A stretch of DNA of 64,000 bases from Propionibacteriales bacterium (lineage in GTDB: Bacteria > Actinomycetota > Actinomycetes > Propionibacteriales > Nocardioidaceae): contig JAPLCC010000017.1 of NCBI GenBank assembly GCA_026392415.1, positions 166,576 to 230,575 on the forward strand, in the 5' to 3' direction. The notes under the pieces are model-generated. The model saw only the letters and a program-made list of their open reading frames with translations. It was not told where the DNA came from and made no database searches. Of the stretch, positions 27,595 to 36,160 are shown piece after piece; within the stretch, counting starts at the first letter, position 1; every line of letters starts with the position of its first letter. Position numbers and translations under genes: made by a program.

Positions 27595-28367
27595 CCCTTC
27601 CGATCGTGCGGGTCACCCGCTACGTCACGCCGCTGCGCGAGGGCGGCAGCCTGCCCGGGATCGTGGAGGCCGAGGACCTCGGGACCTACGTCTGCAAGTT
27701 CCGAGGTGCCGGTCAGGGGCCGCGGGTCCTGGTCGCCGAGGTGATCGTCGCCGGCCTGGCTCGCTTGCTGGAGATCCCCACGCCCGACCAGGTCGTGCTC
27801 GAGCTGGACCCCGACATCGCGCGCTACGAAGCCGACGAGGAGGTGCAGGACCTGATCAACGCCAGTGCCGGACTCAACCTCGGCATCGACTTCCTGCCCG
27901 GCTCGTTCGGCTACGACCCCGGTTCCGGGCCGGACCGCGAGCTCGCCGGCCGGGTGCTCTGGCTGGACGCCTTCACCGCCAACGTCGACCGCAGCTGGCG
28001 CAACCCGAACCTGCTGGTCTGGCGCGGGGTGCTGTACGCGATCGATCACGGTGCGTCGCTCTACTTCCACCACTCGTGGTCCGGCGGGCCCGGCGATCCG
28101 GGCCGCTTCGCGGTCCAGCCGTACGACGCCACCGAGCACATCCTGCGTGGGTACGCCGTCGAGGCGCTCGCCCAGGACGCCGTCCTCGCCGAGCGACTGA
28201 GCGACGACGCGATCGATGCCGTCCTCGCCGACATCAGCGACGACTGGCTCGCACCCAGAGCGGGCGCGGACGACCCGGACGCCGTACGCGCCCACTACGC
28301 GGCGTTCCTCCGTGCCCGTCGTGACGGCGGCCGCGCCTGGCTGCCGACGGCGGGGGAGTCGGCATGA
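27591..28367 (+). CDS. HipA-family kinase-like protein
   Basis: 258-residue protein related to the HipA C-terminal kinase domain. It has VVAEVIVAGLARLLEIPTPD, a catalytic-type LWLDAFTANVDRSWRNPNLLV (HipA N-x-D region) and YAIDHGASLYFHH (metal Asp). The N-terminal HipA domain is absent and no HipB antitoxin-like HTH gene is adjacent. Instead it is coupled (ATGA) to a DUF3037 gene, a recurring pair in bacteria. It is probably a kinase of unknown substrate; toxin activity should not be assumed. The start is GTG 27591. Confidence 0.8.
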   Translation: MTLPIVRVTRYVTPLREGGSLPGIVEAEDLGTYVCKFRGAGQGPRVLVAEVIVAGLARLLEIPTPDQVVLELDPDIARYEADEEVQDLINASAGLNLGIDFLPGSFGYDPGSGPDRELAGRVLWLDAFTANVDRSWRNPNLLVWRGVLYAIDHGASLYFHHSWSGGPGDPGRFAVQPYDATEHILRGYAVEALAQDAVLAERLSDDAIDAVLADISDDWLAPRAGADDPDAVRAHYAAFLRARRDGGRAWLPTAGESA

Positions 28368-28774
28368 AGCCCTACCAGTACGTCACCCTGCGCTGCGTCC
28401 CGCGCGTCGAGCGCGAGGAGTTCGTCAACGTCGGCGTCGTCGTGCACTGCCCCGCCGACAACTTCCTGGGCGTGCGCACCTCGGTCAACGATGCCCGCAT
28501 CCGCGCGCTCGACGCTGGGATCGACCTGGACTCCGTGCGCGCCGCGCTCGCCATGATCGACCGGGTCTGTCGGGGGGAGGCGCACACGGCCTTCGGCGTC
28601 AGCCTCCGCGCCACGGCGTACGGCGTCCGGGAGTCGCGCGACGATGCGAGCACCCGCTTCGGCTTCCTCAAGGCGCCGCGCAGCACGGTGATCCAGCCGG
28701 GCCCGGTCCACGGCGGGGTGACCGCCGACCCCGCACGCACTCTCGAGCACCTGCTGGAGACCCTGGTCCTCTAG
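28364..28774 (+). CDS. DUF3037 protein
   Basis: 136-residue DUF3037 protein (YQYVTLRCVPRVEREEFVNVGVVVHC at the N-terminus, then FGFLKAPRSTVIQPGPVHGG). It is encoded with a 4-base overlap after the HipA-like kinase, the usual partner of this family. Function is unknown; it may be a cognate regulator or substrate of the kinase. The gene ends 25 bases before a convergent gene. Confidence 0.83.
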   Translation: MKPYQYVTLRCVPRVEREEFVNVGVVVHCPADNFLGVRTSVNDARIRALDAGIDLDSVRAALAMIDRVCRGEAHTAFGVSLRATAYGVRESRDDASTRFGFLKAPRSTVIQPGPVHGGVTADPARTLEHLLETLVL

Positions 28775-28799
28775 GGACGGCTCTCGCCCCCGACCGCCG

Positions 28800-29588
28800 T
28801 CAGTAGCCCGGGAAGACGTCCCGGAGCTCGTCGAGGGTGACGTTGCCGGTCACGGCAACGCTCTCGGGCGTGTGCTCGGGCCGGAGCCGCCCCGCGATCA
28901 GCCGGAGCACGGCCTCCGGTGCGCCGGCGAACGTCGCGGTCGGTCGGCCGTGTCCGGGCTCGAGGCTCACGCTGTCGTCGACCACGATGGTGAAGTCAGC
29001 GTCGCTGATGGCCAGTTCCACCTTCCGGTCGAGCCGGTCGGCCTTGCCGATGAACCCGAGCAGGAACCCGAGCTCGGTGCCAAGGTGCTCGAGCAGCGCT
29101 GTCGCGCTCGCTTCCTGGAGTACGGCGTCCCGGTCGCCGGCCACGCGCACGTCCCAGCTGTGGTGAGCCACCTCGTTGAGCCTCATTCCGGCATACGCCG
29201 CGACGGTAAGGGGCTGAGGGACGAACCCGAGGACCACCTGCAGCGAGGCGCGCTGCTCGTCGGTGAGTGCCTCGAATGCGTCGACCGAAGCACGGTTGTG
29301 CTCGAGGAAGCCGTCGCGTTGCTGCGTCGGTGTCATCGCGTTCCACCGGTCCCACACCGACTGGTTGAAGTCGTCGTCGGGGACGTCGTTCTCGCCGAGG
29401 GCTGCCCGCAGGTTGGCGAGCCCGATCTCGGCTCCGCTGCCCAGGTGCGAGAGCACCTGGGCGACCGACCAGTCATCAGCGCCCGAGGAAGCCGTCAGCT
29501 CGTCCGTGGTGAGGTCGGCCGCGAGGGCCGCGAGCTCGTCGTGCTCGTGGGCGAGGGCGTCGATCGTGCGCGCAGCAAGGTTGCTCAT
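28800..29588 (-). CDS. Maleylpyruvate isomerase-family mycothiol-dependent enzyme
   Basis: 262-residue protein with the N-terminal DinB-like mycothiol-binding domain (DDWSVAQVLSHLGSGAEIGL, LNEVAHHSWDVRVA with metal histidines) and the C-terminal extension of the family (VSLEPGHGRPTATFAGAPEAVLRLIAGR). Known members use mycothiol as thiol cofactor; the substrate is unknown. The start is ATG 29588. It is one of three proteins of this fold in the window (7529 and 22426 are the others), consistent with a mycothiol-using actinobacterium. Confidence 0.84.
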   Translation of the reverse strand: MSNLAARTIDALAHEHDELAALAADLTTDELTASSGADDWSVAQVLSHLGSGAEIGLANLRAALGENDVPDDDFNQSVWDRWNAMTPTQQRDGFLEHNRASVDAFEALTDEQRASLQVVLGFVPQPLTVAAYAGMRLNEVAHHSWDVRVAGDRDAVLQEASATALLEHLGTELGFLLGFIGKADRLDRKVELAISDADFTIVVDDSVSLEPGHGRPTATFAGAPEAVLRLIAGRLRPEHTPESVAVTGNVTLDELRDVFPGY

Positions 29589-29636
29589 GGGGTCAGAACT
29601 CCGTCACGGGTCGCGATGTTCCCGTTGAGCGGGGCG

Positions 29637-30113
29637 TCACCCCAGGTACGGCGGCGCGACGCCCCAGCCCCACCGCGGAGTGGGTGCGTGCTCCGCGGGC
29701 GCGGCTCCGGGTTGGGAGTTCTCCATGGCCAGCCGGGTACCCCACTCGAGGTACCCGATGATCGCGGCACGGAACTCCGGGTCGGTGGGCAGGTCGGCAT
29801 CGTCGGCGGCGAGGCTCATCGTGGTGGCGAACCGGTGCCGCTGGGCGGGCGTGATGTCCAGCCCGAGGTGGTGGCGGAGCATCGACTCGTAGCCACCGTG
29901 ATGCTCGGTGTAGGTCTCCGGGCCACCCAGCACCTCGGCCCACCAGTCCGCGACGTGCGCCCGGTGGTGCTCCGAGACGCCGCCCGGAAAGAAGCCAGAC
30001 AGGTCAGGGTCGGCTTCGACCCGGTCGTAGAAGCTGTCGATCATCAGTCGCAGCGGCGCCAAGCCGCCCGCCCACTCGAACAGCGTCGGCAATCCCTGTT
30101 CGTCGACTCCCAT
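29637..30113 (-). CDS. Group II truncated haemoglobin
   Basis: 158-residue group II truncated globin (TrHbO type), an oxygen or nitric-oxide handling haem protein. The family opening TLFEWAGGLAPLRLMIDSFY is clear, followed by FFPGG, HRAHVADWWAEVLGGPETYTE, MLRHHLGLDIT (proximal His region) and the conserved C-terminal WGWGVAPPYLG. It extends slightly past the globin core, as in actinobacterial GlbO. The start is ATG 30113. It is monocistronic in appearance, between genes of the same strand. Confidence 0.9.
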   Translation of the reverse strand: MGVDEQGLPTLFEWAGGLAPLRLMIDSFYDRVEADPDLSGFFPGGVSEHHRAHVADWWAEVLGGPETYTEHHGGYESMLRHHLGLDITPAQRHRFATTMSLAADDADLPTDPEFRAAIIGYLEWGTRLAMENSQPGAAPAEHAPTPRWGWGVAPPYLG

Positions 30114-30160
30114 GACGACAGTTCACCGCACCGTCAGGTCTGCCGCACCCGATTTCGTGA

Positions 30161-30904
30161 TCAGACGGGAACGAGCTCGACCGCGCCCACGGCGTAGCGC
30201 GCGAGGATGGTCCGCGCGATCTCCGGGTGGGCTCCCAGCGGCTCGGACACGGCAACGGCGCCGGCCTCGAGCGCCAGCTCGGCAGCCCGGTCGGGCAGGC
30301 TGCCCGGAGCGAGGAACAGCGAGGCGACCGCGATGTGGCGGCGGCCCTCGGCACGAAACGCCCGCACGGCCTCGCCGGTGGCCGGCGGTGCGCTGGAGGC
30401 GTAGGCGGCGGTCACCGGCAGCTTGTGGTGGGCGCCCCAGAGGCGGGCCAGCCGGGCGACGGCCTGGTTGGCCAGGGGATCCGAGGAACCGGCGGCGGCG
30501 AGCACGAGGGCGTCGAGCTCACGCACCCGGGCGCCGCTGAGTGCCTCGCGGAGTCGCTCGTCGAGGACCTCGAGGAAGCGCGGCTCCAGGCCGAGCACCT
30601 CGGTGGTGCGGATCTGCAGACCGGGGTGGCGGGCGGTCGCCTCGGCCACCACGTCCGGCACGTCGACGCGGGCGTGGAAAGCCTCGGTCAGGAGCAGCGG
30701 AACGACGACGATCTCCTCGAAGCCGGCCTTGACCAGCCGGTCGACCACGGTGTGGAAGTTCGGCTTGGCCAGGTCGAGGAAGGCTCGTTCGATGCGCAGA
30801 TCGGGCCGCAGGGCCTTCGTGGCATCGACCAGTGCCGTGATCGTCGCAGCGCTGCGCGGATCACGACTGCCGTGGGCAAGGGCGATGAGGGCGGGAGCAG
30901 CCAT
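30161..30904 (-). CDS. Sirohydrochlorin/cobaltochelatase-type protein (CbiX-like)
   Basis: 247-residue CbiX/SirB-type chelatase with two tandem halves: ALIALAHGSRDPRSAATITALV with active-site His, FEEIVVVPLLLTEAFHARVDVP with the second His, then LVLAAAGSSDPLANQAVARLA. It inserts metal into sirohydrochlorin. Its position directly after cysH in the sulfite-reductase operon points to ferrochelation for sirohaem, the cofactor of the sulfite reductase at 31864. The start is ATG 30904 with an AGAAGG site upstream. The longer open frame to 31105 is not used. Confidence 0.85.
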   Translation of the reverse strand: MAAPALIALAHGSRDPRSAATITALVDATKALRPDLRIERAFLDLAKPNFHTVVDRLVKAGFEEIVVVPLLLTEAFHARVDVPDVVAEATARHPGLQIRTTEVLGLEPRFLEVLDERLREALSGARVRELDALVLAAAGSSDPLANQAVARLARLWGAHHKLPVTAAYASSAPPATGEAVRAFRAEGRRHIAVASLFLAPGSLPDRAAELALEAGAVAVSEPLGAHPEIARTILARYAVGAVELVPV

Positions 30905-30926
30905 CAGTACGTTCCCTTCTCGTCGT

Positions 30927-31673
30927 TCATGAGTGAATGCCGCATTCGGTCTTGTTGGTGCCGGCCCAGCGCCCGCTGCGCGGGTCCTCGCCGGGAGCGA
31001 CGCGTCGGGTGCACGGTGCGCAACCGATCGACGGGTAACCGTCGTAAACGAGCGGGTTGACCAGGATGCCGTTGTCGGCGATGTAGCGGTCGACCTGCTC
31101 GTCACTCCAGCGGGCCATGGGGGAGACCTTGACCTTCTGCTTCTTGGCGTCCCAGCCGATGACCGGTGCGATCACGCGGTTGTGCGTCTCGGCGCGGCGC
31201 AGGCCGGTGGCCCACGCGTCGTAGTTCGACAACGACTCGGCGAGCGGCTTGACCTTGCGCAGTGCGCAGCACAGGTCGGGGTCGCGCTTGTAGAGCTCGG
31301 GTCCGTACTCGGCGTCCTGCTCGGCGACCGACTGGACGGGCGTGATCGAGATCAGGTTGACGTTCATCGTCGCCTGGACCGCGTCGCGCGTGCCGATGGT
31401 CTCGGCGAAGTGGTAGCCGGTGTCGAGGAAGACGACGTCGATGTTGGGGACCACCTTCTGGGCGAGGTGCGCGAGCACCGCGTCGCCCATCGAGGAGGTG
31501 ATGCAGAAGCGGTCGCCGAACGTCGCTGAGGCCCATTCGATGATGACCTCGGCGGGGGCGAGCTCGAGCTCGGCGCCCCAGTGGGACACCAGCTCGCGCA
31601 GTTCCTCGGGGGAGCGGCCCTCGGTGTGGGTGCCACGGAAGGCCCGCGCGCTGGCGGTGGCCGGAGCGGTCAT
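30927..31673 (-). CDS. cysH: Adenylyl-sulfate (APS) reductase, CysH type
   Basis: 248-residue thioredoxin-dependent reductase converting adenylyl sulfate to sulfite. The nucleotide motif is ITSSMGDAVLAHL. The paired cysteines LCCALRKVKPL and GCAPCTRR are the iron-sulfur ligands that mark APS reductases rather than PAPS reductases. The C-terminal catalytic Cys is in KTECGIH. It overlaps the upstream small zinc-ribbon gene by 4 bases (ATGA) and precedes the CbiX-like chelatase by 22 bases, all part of the assimilatory sulfate reduction operon. Confidence 0.93.
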   Translation of the reverse strand: MTAPATASARAFRGTHTEGRSPEELRELVSHWGAELELAPAEVIIEWASATFGDRFCITSSMGDAVLAHLAQKVVPNIDVVFLDTGYHFAETIGTRDAVQATMNVNLISITPVQSVAEQDAEYGPELYKRDPDLCCALRKVKPLAESLSNYDAWATGLRRAETHNRVIAPVIGWDAKKQKVKVSPMARWSDEQVDRYIADNGILVNPLVYDGYPSIGCAPCTRRVAPGEDPRSGRWAGTNKTECGIHS

Positions 31674-31864
31674 GAGGCACCTCCTTCAGGAGCAGTGGTG
31701 GAGGCCCGGCTGATCATGCCGAGCGAGGTGAGGGTGAAAGCGCGGAGACAGCCGCGGCATTCCCAACCGGCGGGCTCATGGGGCCACAGGTCGGTCTCGC
31801 CGCAGAACGGGCAGTGGAACGGCGTCCCACCCCTCCCGCTCACTGATCCGGCTTCCTCGGACAT
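31670..31864 (-). CDS. Small zinc-ribbon protein of the sulfate-reduction operon
   Basis: 64-residue protein with a CPFCGETD...ECRGC zinc ribbon (spacing C-x2-C-x14-C-x2-C), surrounded by a short acidic N-terminus and a Ser/Thr tail. It is locked between sulfite reductase (TGATG overlap at 31864) and cysH (ATGA overlap at 31670), so it is surely translated with them. Small ribbons at this place occur in other actinobacterial cys operons as I remember them. The role is unknown; ferredoxin-like electron transfer is unlikely because only four Cys are present. Confidence 0.78.
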   Translation of the reverse strand: MSEEAGSVSGRGGTPFHCPFCGETDLWPHEPAGWECRGCLRAFTLTSLGMISRASTTAPEGGAS

Positions 31865-33582
31865 CAGACCGACTCGAGTGTCTTGTCGCCGCGCAGCAGG
31901 TCCTCGTCGGCCCGGTGCACCCAGACGTCGAAGGCTTCGCCCTCGGTGCGGTCGGCAAGGAAGTTGGTGACGACGACGGTGACGTAGTCGTCCAGGCCCT
32001 TGCTGGTGACCTTGTGGGCGCGCAGCTTGCGTCCGAAGTTGGCGTTCAGGCCCGTGGCGCCGCCGAGGTGCACCTGGAAGCCCTCGACCTGGTCGCCGTT
32101 CTCGTCAGTGACCAGCTGCCCCTTGAGGCCGATGTCGGCGATCTGCGTCCGAGCACACGCGTTCGGGCAGCCGTTGACGTTGATGGTGATGGGCGTGTCG
32201 AGATCCGGGAAACGCTTCTCGAGCTCCAGCGTGAGCAGGCGCGAGCGTTCCTTGGTGTCGACGATGGCGAGCTTGCAGAACTCGATGCCGGTGCAGGCCA
32301 TCGTGTTCTGCCGCCAGTTCGACGGTCGAGCGGTCAGGCCGATCTCGTCGAGCTTCTCCAGCAGCGGCTCGACCTTGTCGCCGTCGACGCCGATCAGCAC
32401 GATCTTCTGGTACGGCGTGAGGCGGGCGCCTGCGACGCCGTACTCGTCGATCAGGCCGGCAAGGTCCACCAGTGCCGTGCCCGAGATCCGGCCTGCCGAC
32501 GGGGCGAGTCCGACGTAGAACTTGCCGTCCTTCTGCGCGTGGACGCCGATGTGGTCGCGGTGGCCGACCGGCGCTTCGGGGGAGGCGTTCGACACCAGCG
32601 GCTTGCCGAGGTACTCGTTCTCGAGCACTTCACGGAACTTCTCCACGCCCCAGTCGGCGACCAGGAACTTCAGGCGGGCTCGCGAGCGGAGCCGCCGGTA
32701 GCCGTAGTCGCGGAAGATGCCGGCGACGCCGGCCCACACGTCGGGCACCTCGTCCAGCGGGATCCAGACGCCGAGCTTCTGCGCGAGCATCGGGTTGGTG
32801 GACAGGCCGCCGCCGACCCACACGTCGAAGCCGGGTCCGTGTTCGGGGTGCACGGTGCCGACGAACGACACGTCGTTGGTCTCGGGGGACACGTCGTGGC
32901 TGGGGTGTCCGGTCAGCGCCGTCTTGAACTTCCGCGGGAAGTTCGAGAAGTCCTTGTTGTTCAGGTAGCGGCGCTCGATCTCCTCGAGGGCAGGGGTGCC
33001 GTCGATGATCTCGTCAGCGGCGACGCCGGCGACCGGCGAGCCGAGGAAGGGGCGCGGCGAGTCGCCGCAGGCCTCCATCGAGTGCAGGCCGACCGTCTCG
33101 AGCCGCTCCCAGATCTCCGGGATGTTCTCGATCTCGATCCAGTGGTACTGGATGTTCTCGCGGTCGGTGACGTCCGCGGTGTCACGGGCGAAGTCGATGC
33201 CGATCTGACCCAGGGTGCGTACGGCCTCGGCCGACAGCAGCTTGCCGTCGGAGCGGACCCGAAGCATGAAGAAGCGGTCGTCCAGCTCCTCCTCCTCCAT
33301 CGATCCGGTGCGGCCGCCGTCGATGCCGGGCCGGCGCTGGGTGTAGAGCCCCAGCCAGCGGAAGCGTCCCCGCAGGTCGGCCGGGTCGATCGAGTCGAAG
33401 CCACGCTTGGAGTACGTGTAGAGGATCCGGTCCCGCACGTTGAGCGGGTCGTCGTCCTTCTTGGACTGCTCGTTCTTGTTCAGCGGCTCGGTGTAACCGA
33501 AGGCCCACTGGCCCTCCGCGCGGCGGGGGCGGGGCACCTCGGTGTTGCGAGGAGGCTGGGACTGGAAGCGCAGATCGGGCAT
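31864..33582 (-). CDS. sir: Ferredoxin-dependent assimilatory sulfite reductase
   Basis: 572-residue sirohaem/[4Fe-4S] sulfite reductase (SirA/NirA family), six-electron reduction of sulfite to sulfide. Two half-domains are present: ENIQYHWIEIENIPEIWERL and GRISGTALVDLAGLIDEYG. The cluster and sirohaem ligands are in MACTGIEFCKLA and VNGCPNACARTQIADIGL. Its neighbours cysH and a CbiX-like chelatase make sulfite as substrate far more likely than nitrite. The start is ATG 33582. A 29-residue leader peptide ending in Cys lies upstream, suggesting control by cysteine supply. Confidence 0.92.
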   Translation of the reverse strand: MPDLRFQSQPPRNTEVPRPRRAEGQWAFGYTEPLNKNEQSKKDDDPLNVRDRILYTYSKRGFDSIDPADLRGRFRWLGLYTQRRPGIDGGRTGSMEEEELDDRFFMLRVRSDGKLLSAEAVRTLGQIGIDFARDTADVTDRENIQYHWIEIENIPEIWERLETVGLHSMEACGDSPRPFLGSPVAGVAADEIIDGTPALEEIERRYLNNKDFSNFPRKFKTALTGHPSHDVSPETNDVSFVGTVHPEHGPGFDVWVGGGLSTNPMLAQKLGVWIPLDEVPDVWAGVAGIFRDYGYRRLRSRARLKFLVADWGVEKFREVLENEYLGKPLVSNASPEAPVGHRDHIGVHAQKDGKFYVGLAPSAGRISGTALVDLAGLIDEYGVAGARLTPYQKIVLIGVDGDKVEPLLEKLDEIGLTARPSNWRQNTMACTGIEFCKLAIVDTKERSRLLTLELEKRFPDLDTPITINVNGCPNACARTQIADIGLKGQLVTDENGDQVEGFQVHLGGATGLNANFGRKLRAHKVTSKGLDDYVTVVVTNFLADRTEGEAFDVWVHRADEDLLRGDKTLESV

Positions 33583-33649
33583 GCGGGGAGAAGGTCCTTC
33601 GCTGACAGGCGCGTTGAGGGGCGCGGCTCGAGGGTGAGGGTCGGCGTGA

Positions 33650-33739
33650 TCAGCAGGGCCGACACATCATGCTGCGCGTGCGCCCGAAGTCCACGTGGCG
33701 ACGAACCACGAGGTGCGCAGAGGTAGCAGCAGAGACCAT
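33650..33739 (-). CDS. Cysteine-ending leader peptide upstream of sulfite reductase
   Basis: A 29-codon reading frame starting at ATG 33739 and ending with TGA at 33650. The C-terminal half reads VVRRHVDFGRTRS followed by MMCRPC and stop. The RRHVD segment and the Cys-containing end match the short putative leader peptides I remember upstream of sulfur genes in actinobacteria. Cysteine-dependent attenuation from Cys-ending upstream frames has been described in mycobacteria. It stops 67 bases before the sulfite reductase start, so ribosome stalling at the two Cys codons could govern operon expression. It is too short for normal gene calling. Confidence 0.72.
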   Translation of the reverse strand: MVSAATSAHLVVRRHVDFGRTRSMMCRPC

Positions 33740-33955
33740 GTCAATGAGTCTCATCCCTCGGACGCAGTCCCACCAAATCTGAATCTCATGATGTGGACGA
33801 ACGTCTCAGGATTCGGGACATCTGTCTCCTGAGGGGGCTGGTTTCCCCGTGGGCTGCGACGCAGGTCACACGAGGCAGCGCCTGCCACCTCGCCAGCAAG
33901 GGTGGTGCACCGACCCTTTCAATACTCGTCGGAGCCCGGCACTACGCTGTGCGCC

Positions 33956-35416
33956 ATGAGCGACAACTCCGCCCAGACCCCCAACGCCGACCTCGTCAGC
34001 AGCGCCTACAGCCAGGCGCTGGAGGTCATCGCGGCCGTCGAGCCCCGCGTGGCCGAAGCGACCCGCAAGGAGCTCGCCGACCAGCGGTCCTCGCTCAAGC
34101 TGATCGCGAGCGAGAACTACGCCTCGCCCGCCGTGCTCCTCACGATGGGCACCTGGTTCAGCGACAAGTACGCCGAGGGCACGGTCGGACACCGCTTCTA
34201 TGCCGCCTGCCAGAACGTCGACACCATCGAGTCGCTCGCTGCCGAGCACGCCCGCGAGCTGTTCGGCGCGGAGTACGCCTACGTCCAGCCGCACTCCGGC
34301 ATCGACGCCAACCTGACGGCGTACTGGGCGATCCTCGCCCACCGCGTCGAGGGTCCGTGGTTGAAGAACGCCGGCGTGAAGAACATGAACGACCTCAGCG
34401 ACGCTGACTGGGAGAAGCTGCGCCACGAGTTCGGCAACCAGCGACTGCTGGGCATGAGCCTGGACGCCGGGGGCCACCTGACCCACGGCTTCCGCCCGAA
34501 CATCAGCGGCAAGATGTTCCACCAGCAGCAGTACGGCACCAACCCCGAGACCGGGCTCATCGACTACGACGCGCTGCGCGCCAAGGCCAAGGAGTTCAAG
34601 CCGCTCATCCTGGTGGCCGGTTACTCCGCCTACCCGCGCCGCGTGAACTTCGCCAAGATGCGCGAGATCGCTGACGAGGTCGGCGCGACGCTGATGGTCG
34701 ACATGGCGCACTTCGCCGGTCTGGTCGCGGGCAAGGTCTTCCAGGGCGACGAGGACCCGGTCCCGCACGCTCACATCGTGACCAGCACGTCCCACAAGTC
34801 GCTCCGCGGCCCGCGCGGTGGCTTCATCCTCTCGACCGAGGAGTACGCCCCCAGCGTCGACCGCGGCTGCCCGATGGTGCTCGGCGGTCCGCTCTCGCAC
34901 GTCATGGCTGCGAAGGCGGTGGCGTTCGCCGAGGCGCGGACCCCCGCCTTCCAGACCTACTCGCAAAATGTCGCCGACAACGCCAAGTCGCTCGCCGAGG
35001 GCTTCCTGTCCCGCGACGCCAAGCTGGTCACCGGTGGCACCGACAACCACATCGTGCTGCTCGACGTGGCGAAGTACGGCCTGACCGGTCGTCAGGCCGA
35101 GTCGGCCCTGCTCGACGCCGGTGTCGTCACCAACCGCAACTCGGTGCCGAACGACCCCAACGGCGCCTGGTACACCACCGGCATCCGCTTCGGCACGCCT
35201 GCACTGACCACCCGGGGCTTCGGTCACGACGAGTTCGACAAGGTGGCCGAGCTGGTCGTCGACGTCCTCAGCAACACCGAGGCCGGCGTCAACAAGGCGG
35301 GCGCGCCGTCGAAGGCGACCTACAAGCTCGCTGACGGCATGGCCGACAAGGTCCGGGGCATCTCGGCCGAGCTGCTCGACAAGCACCCGCTCTACCCGGG
35401 TCTCGAACTCTCCTAG
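33956..35416 (+). CDS. glyA: Serine hydroxymethyltransferase
   Basis: 486-residue PLP enzyme interconverting serine and glycine with tetrahydrofolate. It has [16 protein letters not shown], the family signature, [19 protein letters not shown], a long insertion ([18 protein letters not shown]) seen in the larger actinobacterial form, [13 protein letters not shown], and the PLP lysine in [15 protein letters not shown]. The start is ATG 33956 ([14 protein letters not shown]), not the upstream frame to 33902. It is divergent from the sulfite reductase operon with 216 bases between the leader peptide and glyA; no riboswitch was recognised there. Confidence 0.93.
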   Translation: MSDNSAQTPNADLVSSAYSQALEVIAAVEPRVAEATRKELADQRSSLKLIASENYASPAVLLTMGTWFSDKYAEGTVGHRFYAACQNVDTIESLAAEHARELFGAEYAYVQPHSGIDANLTAYWAILAHRVEGPWLKNAGVKNMNDLSDADWEKLRHEFGNQRLLGMSLDAGGHLTHGFRPNISGKMFHQQQYGTNPETGLIDYDALRAKAKEFKPLILVAGYSAYPRRVNFAKMREIADEVGATLMVDMAHFAGLVAGKVFQGDEDPVPHAHIVTSTSHKSLRGPRGGFILSTEEYAPSVDRGCPMVLGGPLSHVMAAKAVAFAEARTPAFQTYSQNVADNAKSLAEGFLSRDAKLVTGGTDNHIVLLDVAKYGLTGRQAESALLDAGVVTNRNSVPNDPNGAWYTTGIRFGTPALTTRGFGHDEFDKVAELVVDVLSNTEAGVNKAGAPSKATYKLADGMADKVRGISAELLDKHPLYPGLELS

Positions 35417-35420
35417 ACAG

Positions 35421-35461
35421 GGTCGTCGAGCAGTCGCGAGGTACGAGCGGCGTATCGAGAC
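35421..35461. repeat. REP-like palindrome between glyA and the response regulator gene
   Basis: About 41 bp from GGTCGTCGAGCAG through CGCGAGGTACGAGCGG to CGTATCGAGAC, the same family as 17481-17525. It fills the whole gap between two convergent genes and could act as a bidirectional terminator or mRNA stabiliser. Confidence 0.72.
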
Positions 35462-35464
35462 GCG

Positions 35465-36160
35465 TCAGCCCCAGTTGTAGACGACCTCGGGTCGACCGCT
35501 GCCGCCGCCGTACCGGGCGGTGCGATGGGCGAGCCCCTGCTCGGCGAGGTGCTCGAGGTAGCGCCGCGCCGTGACGCGGGAGGTCCCGACCGTGGCCGCT
35601 GCCGCGCTCGCCGACAACCCCTCGTCGGCGGCGCGCAGGGCCGAGGTGACTTCACGCAGGGTCTCGGGGCTCATCCCCTTGGGCAGCGGTGCCGATGATG
35701 ACGCCGGACGCAGGGCACCGAGCAGCCGGTCGACCTCGTCCTGGACCACTTCGTCGGGCGCATCCGCCAGCTGGGCGCGGTACGCCGCGTACTGCTCGAG
35801 CTTCGCGCGGAACGTCGCGAACGTGAACGGCTTGAGCAGATAGAGCACGACGCCCTGGCCCACCGCCTGGCGCACGATCGCGGTGTCGCGAGCCGCGGTC
35901 ACGGCGATCACGTCGCACTGGTGGCCGGCCGTGCGCATCCCGGCGAGCAGGGAGAGCCCGTGCCCGTCAGGCAGGTTCATGTCGAGCAGAACCAGGTCGA
36001 CGGGGGTGTCGTCGGCGCGCCCGGCGTCGAGCGCGCGCACCGCATCACGGGCCGACCGCGCGACGCCCGCCAGCTCGAACCCGGCCAGCCGGGCGACGTA
36101 CGACGCATGCGCCTCGGCGGCCAGGGCCTCGTCCTCCACGACGAGGACGCGCACGTTCAT
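35465..36160 (-). CDS. CitB/DcuR-type response regulator
   Basis: 231-residue response regulator. The receiver domain shows VRVLVVEDEALAAEAHASYV (acidic pocket), LVLLDMNLPDGHGLSLL (phospho-acceptor Asp about residue 57), IAVTAARD and the Lys in YLLKPFTFATF. The C-terminal helix-turn-helix (GLSASAAAATVGTSRVTARRYLEHLAEQGLA) is of the CitB/DcuR type. Its ATG overlaps the histidine kinase stop by four bases. Together with the adjacent dctA it should form a C4-dicarboxylate or citrate uptake switch. Confidence 0.9.
   Translation of the reverse strand: MNVRVLVVEDEALAAEAHASYVARLAGFELAGVARSARDAVRALDAGRADDTPVDLVLLDMNLPDGHGLSLLAGMRTAGHQCDVIAVTAARDTAIVRQAVGQGVVLYLLKPFTFATFRAKLEQYAAYRAQLADAPDEVVQDEVDRLLGALRPASSSAPLPKGMSPETLREVTSALRAADEGLSASAAAATVGTSRVTARRYLEHLAEQGLAHRTARYGGGSGRPEVVYNWG

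Noticed and set aside
27591..28774. HipA/DUF3037 pair as a classical HipBA toxin-antitoxin system
   Set aside because: The HipA N-terminal domain and a HipB-like HTH antitoxin are both absent.
31864..33582. Assignment as nitrite reductase
   Set aside because: Neighbouring APS reductase, sirohaem chelatase and the Cys leader peptide indicate sulfite as the substrate; no nitrate genes are nearby.
33740..33955. Riboswitch (ZTP, THF or SAM type) upstream of glyA
   Set aside because: No recognisable conserved core or pseudoknot could be matched by eye; only isolated short stems are present.
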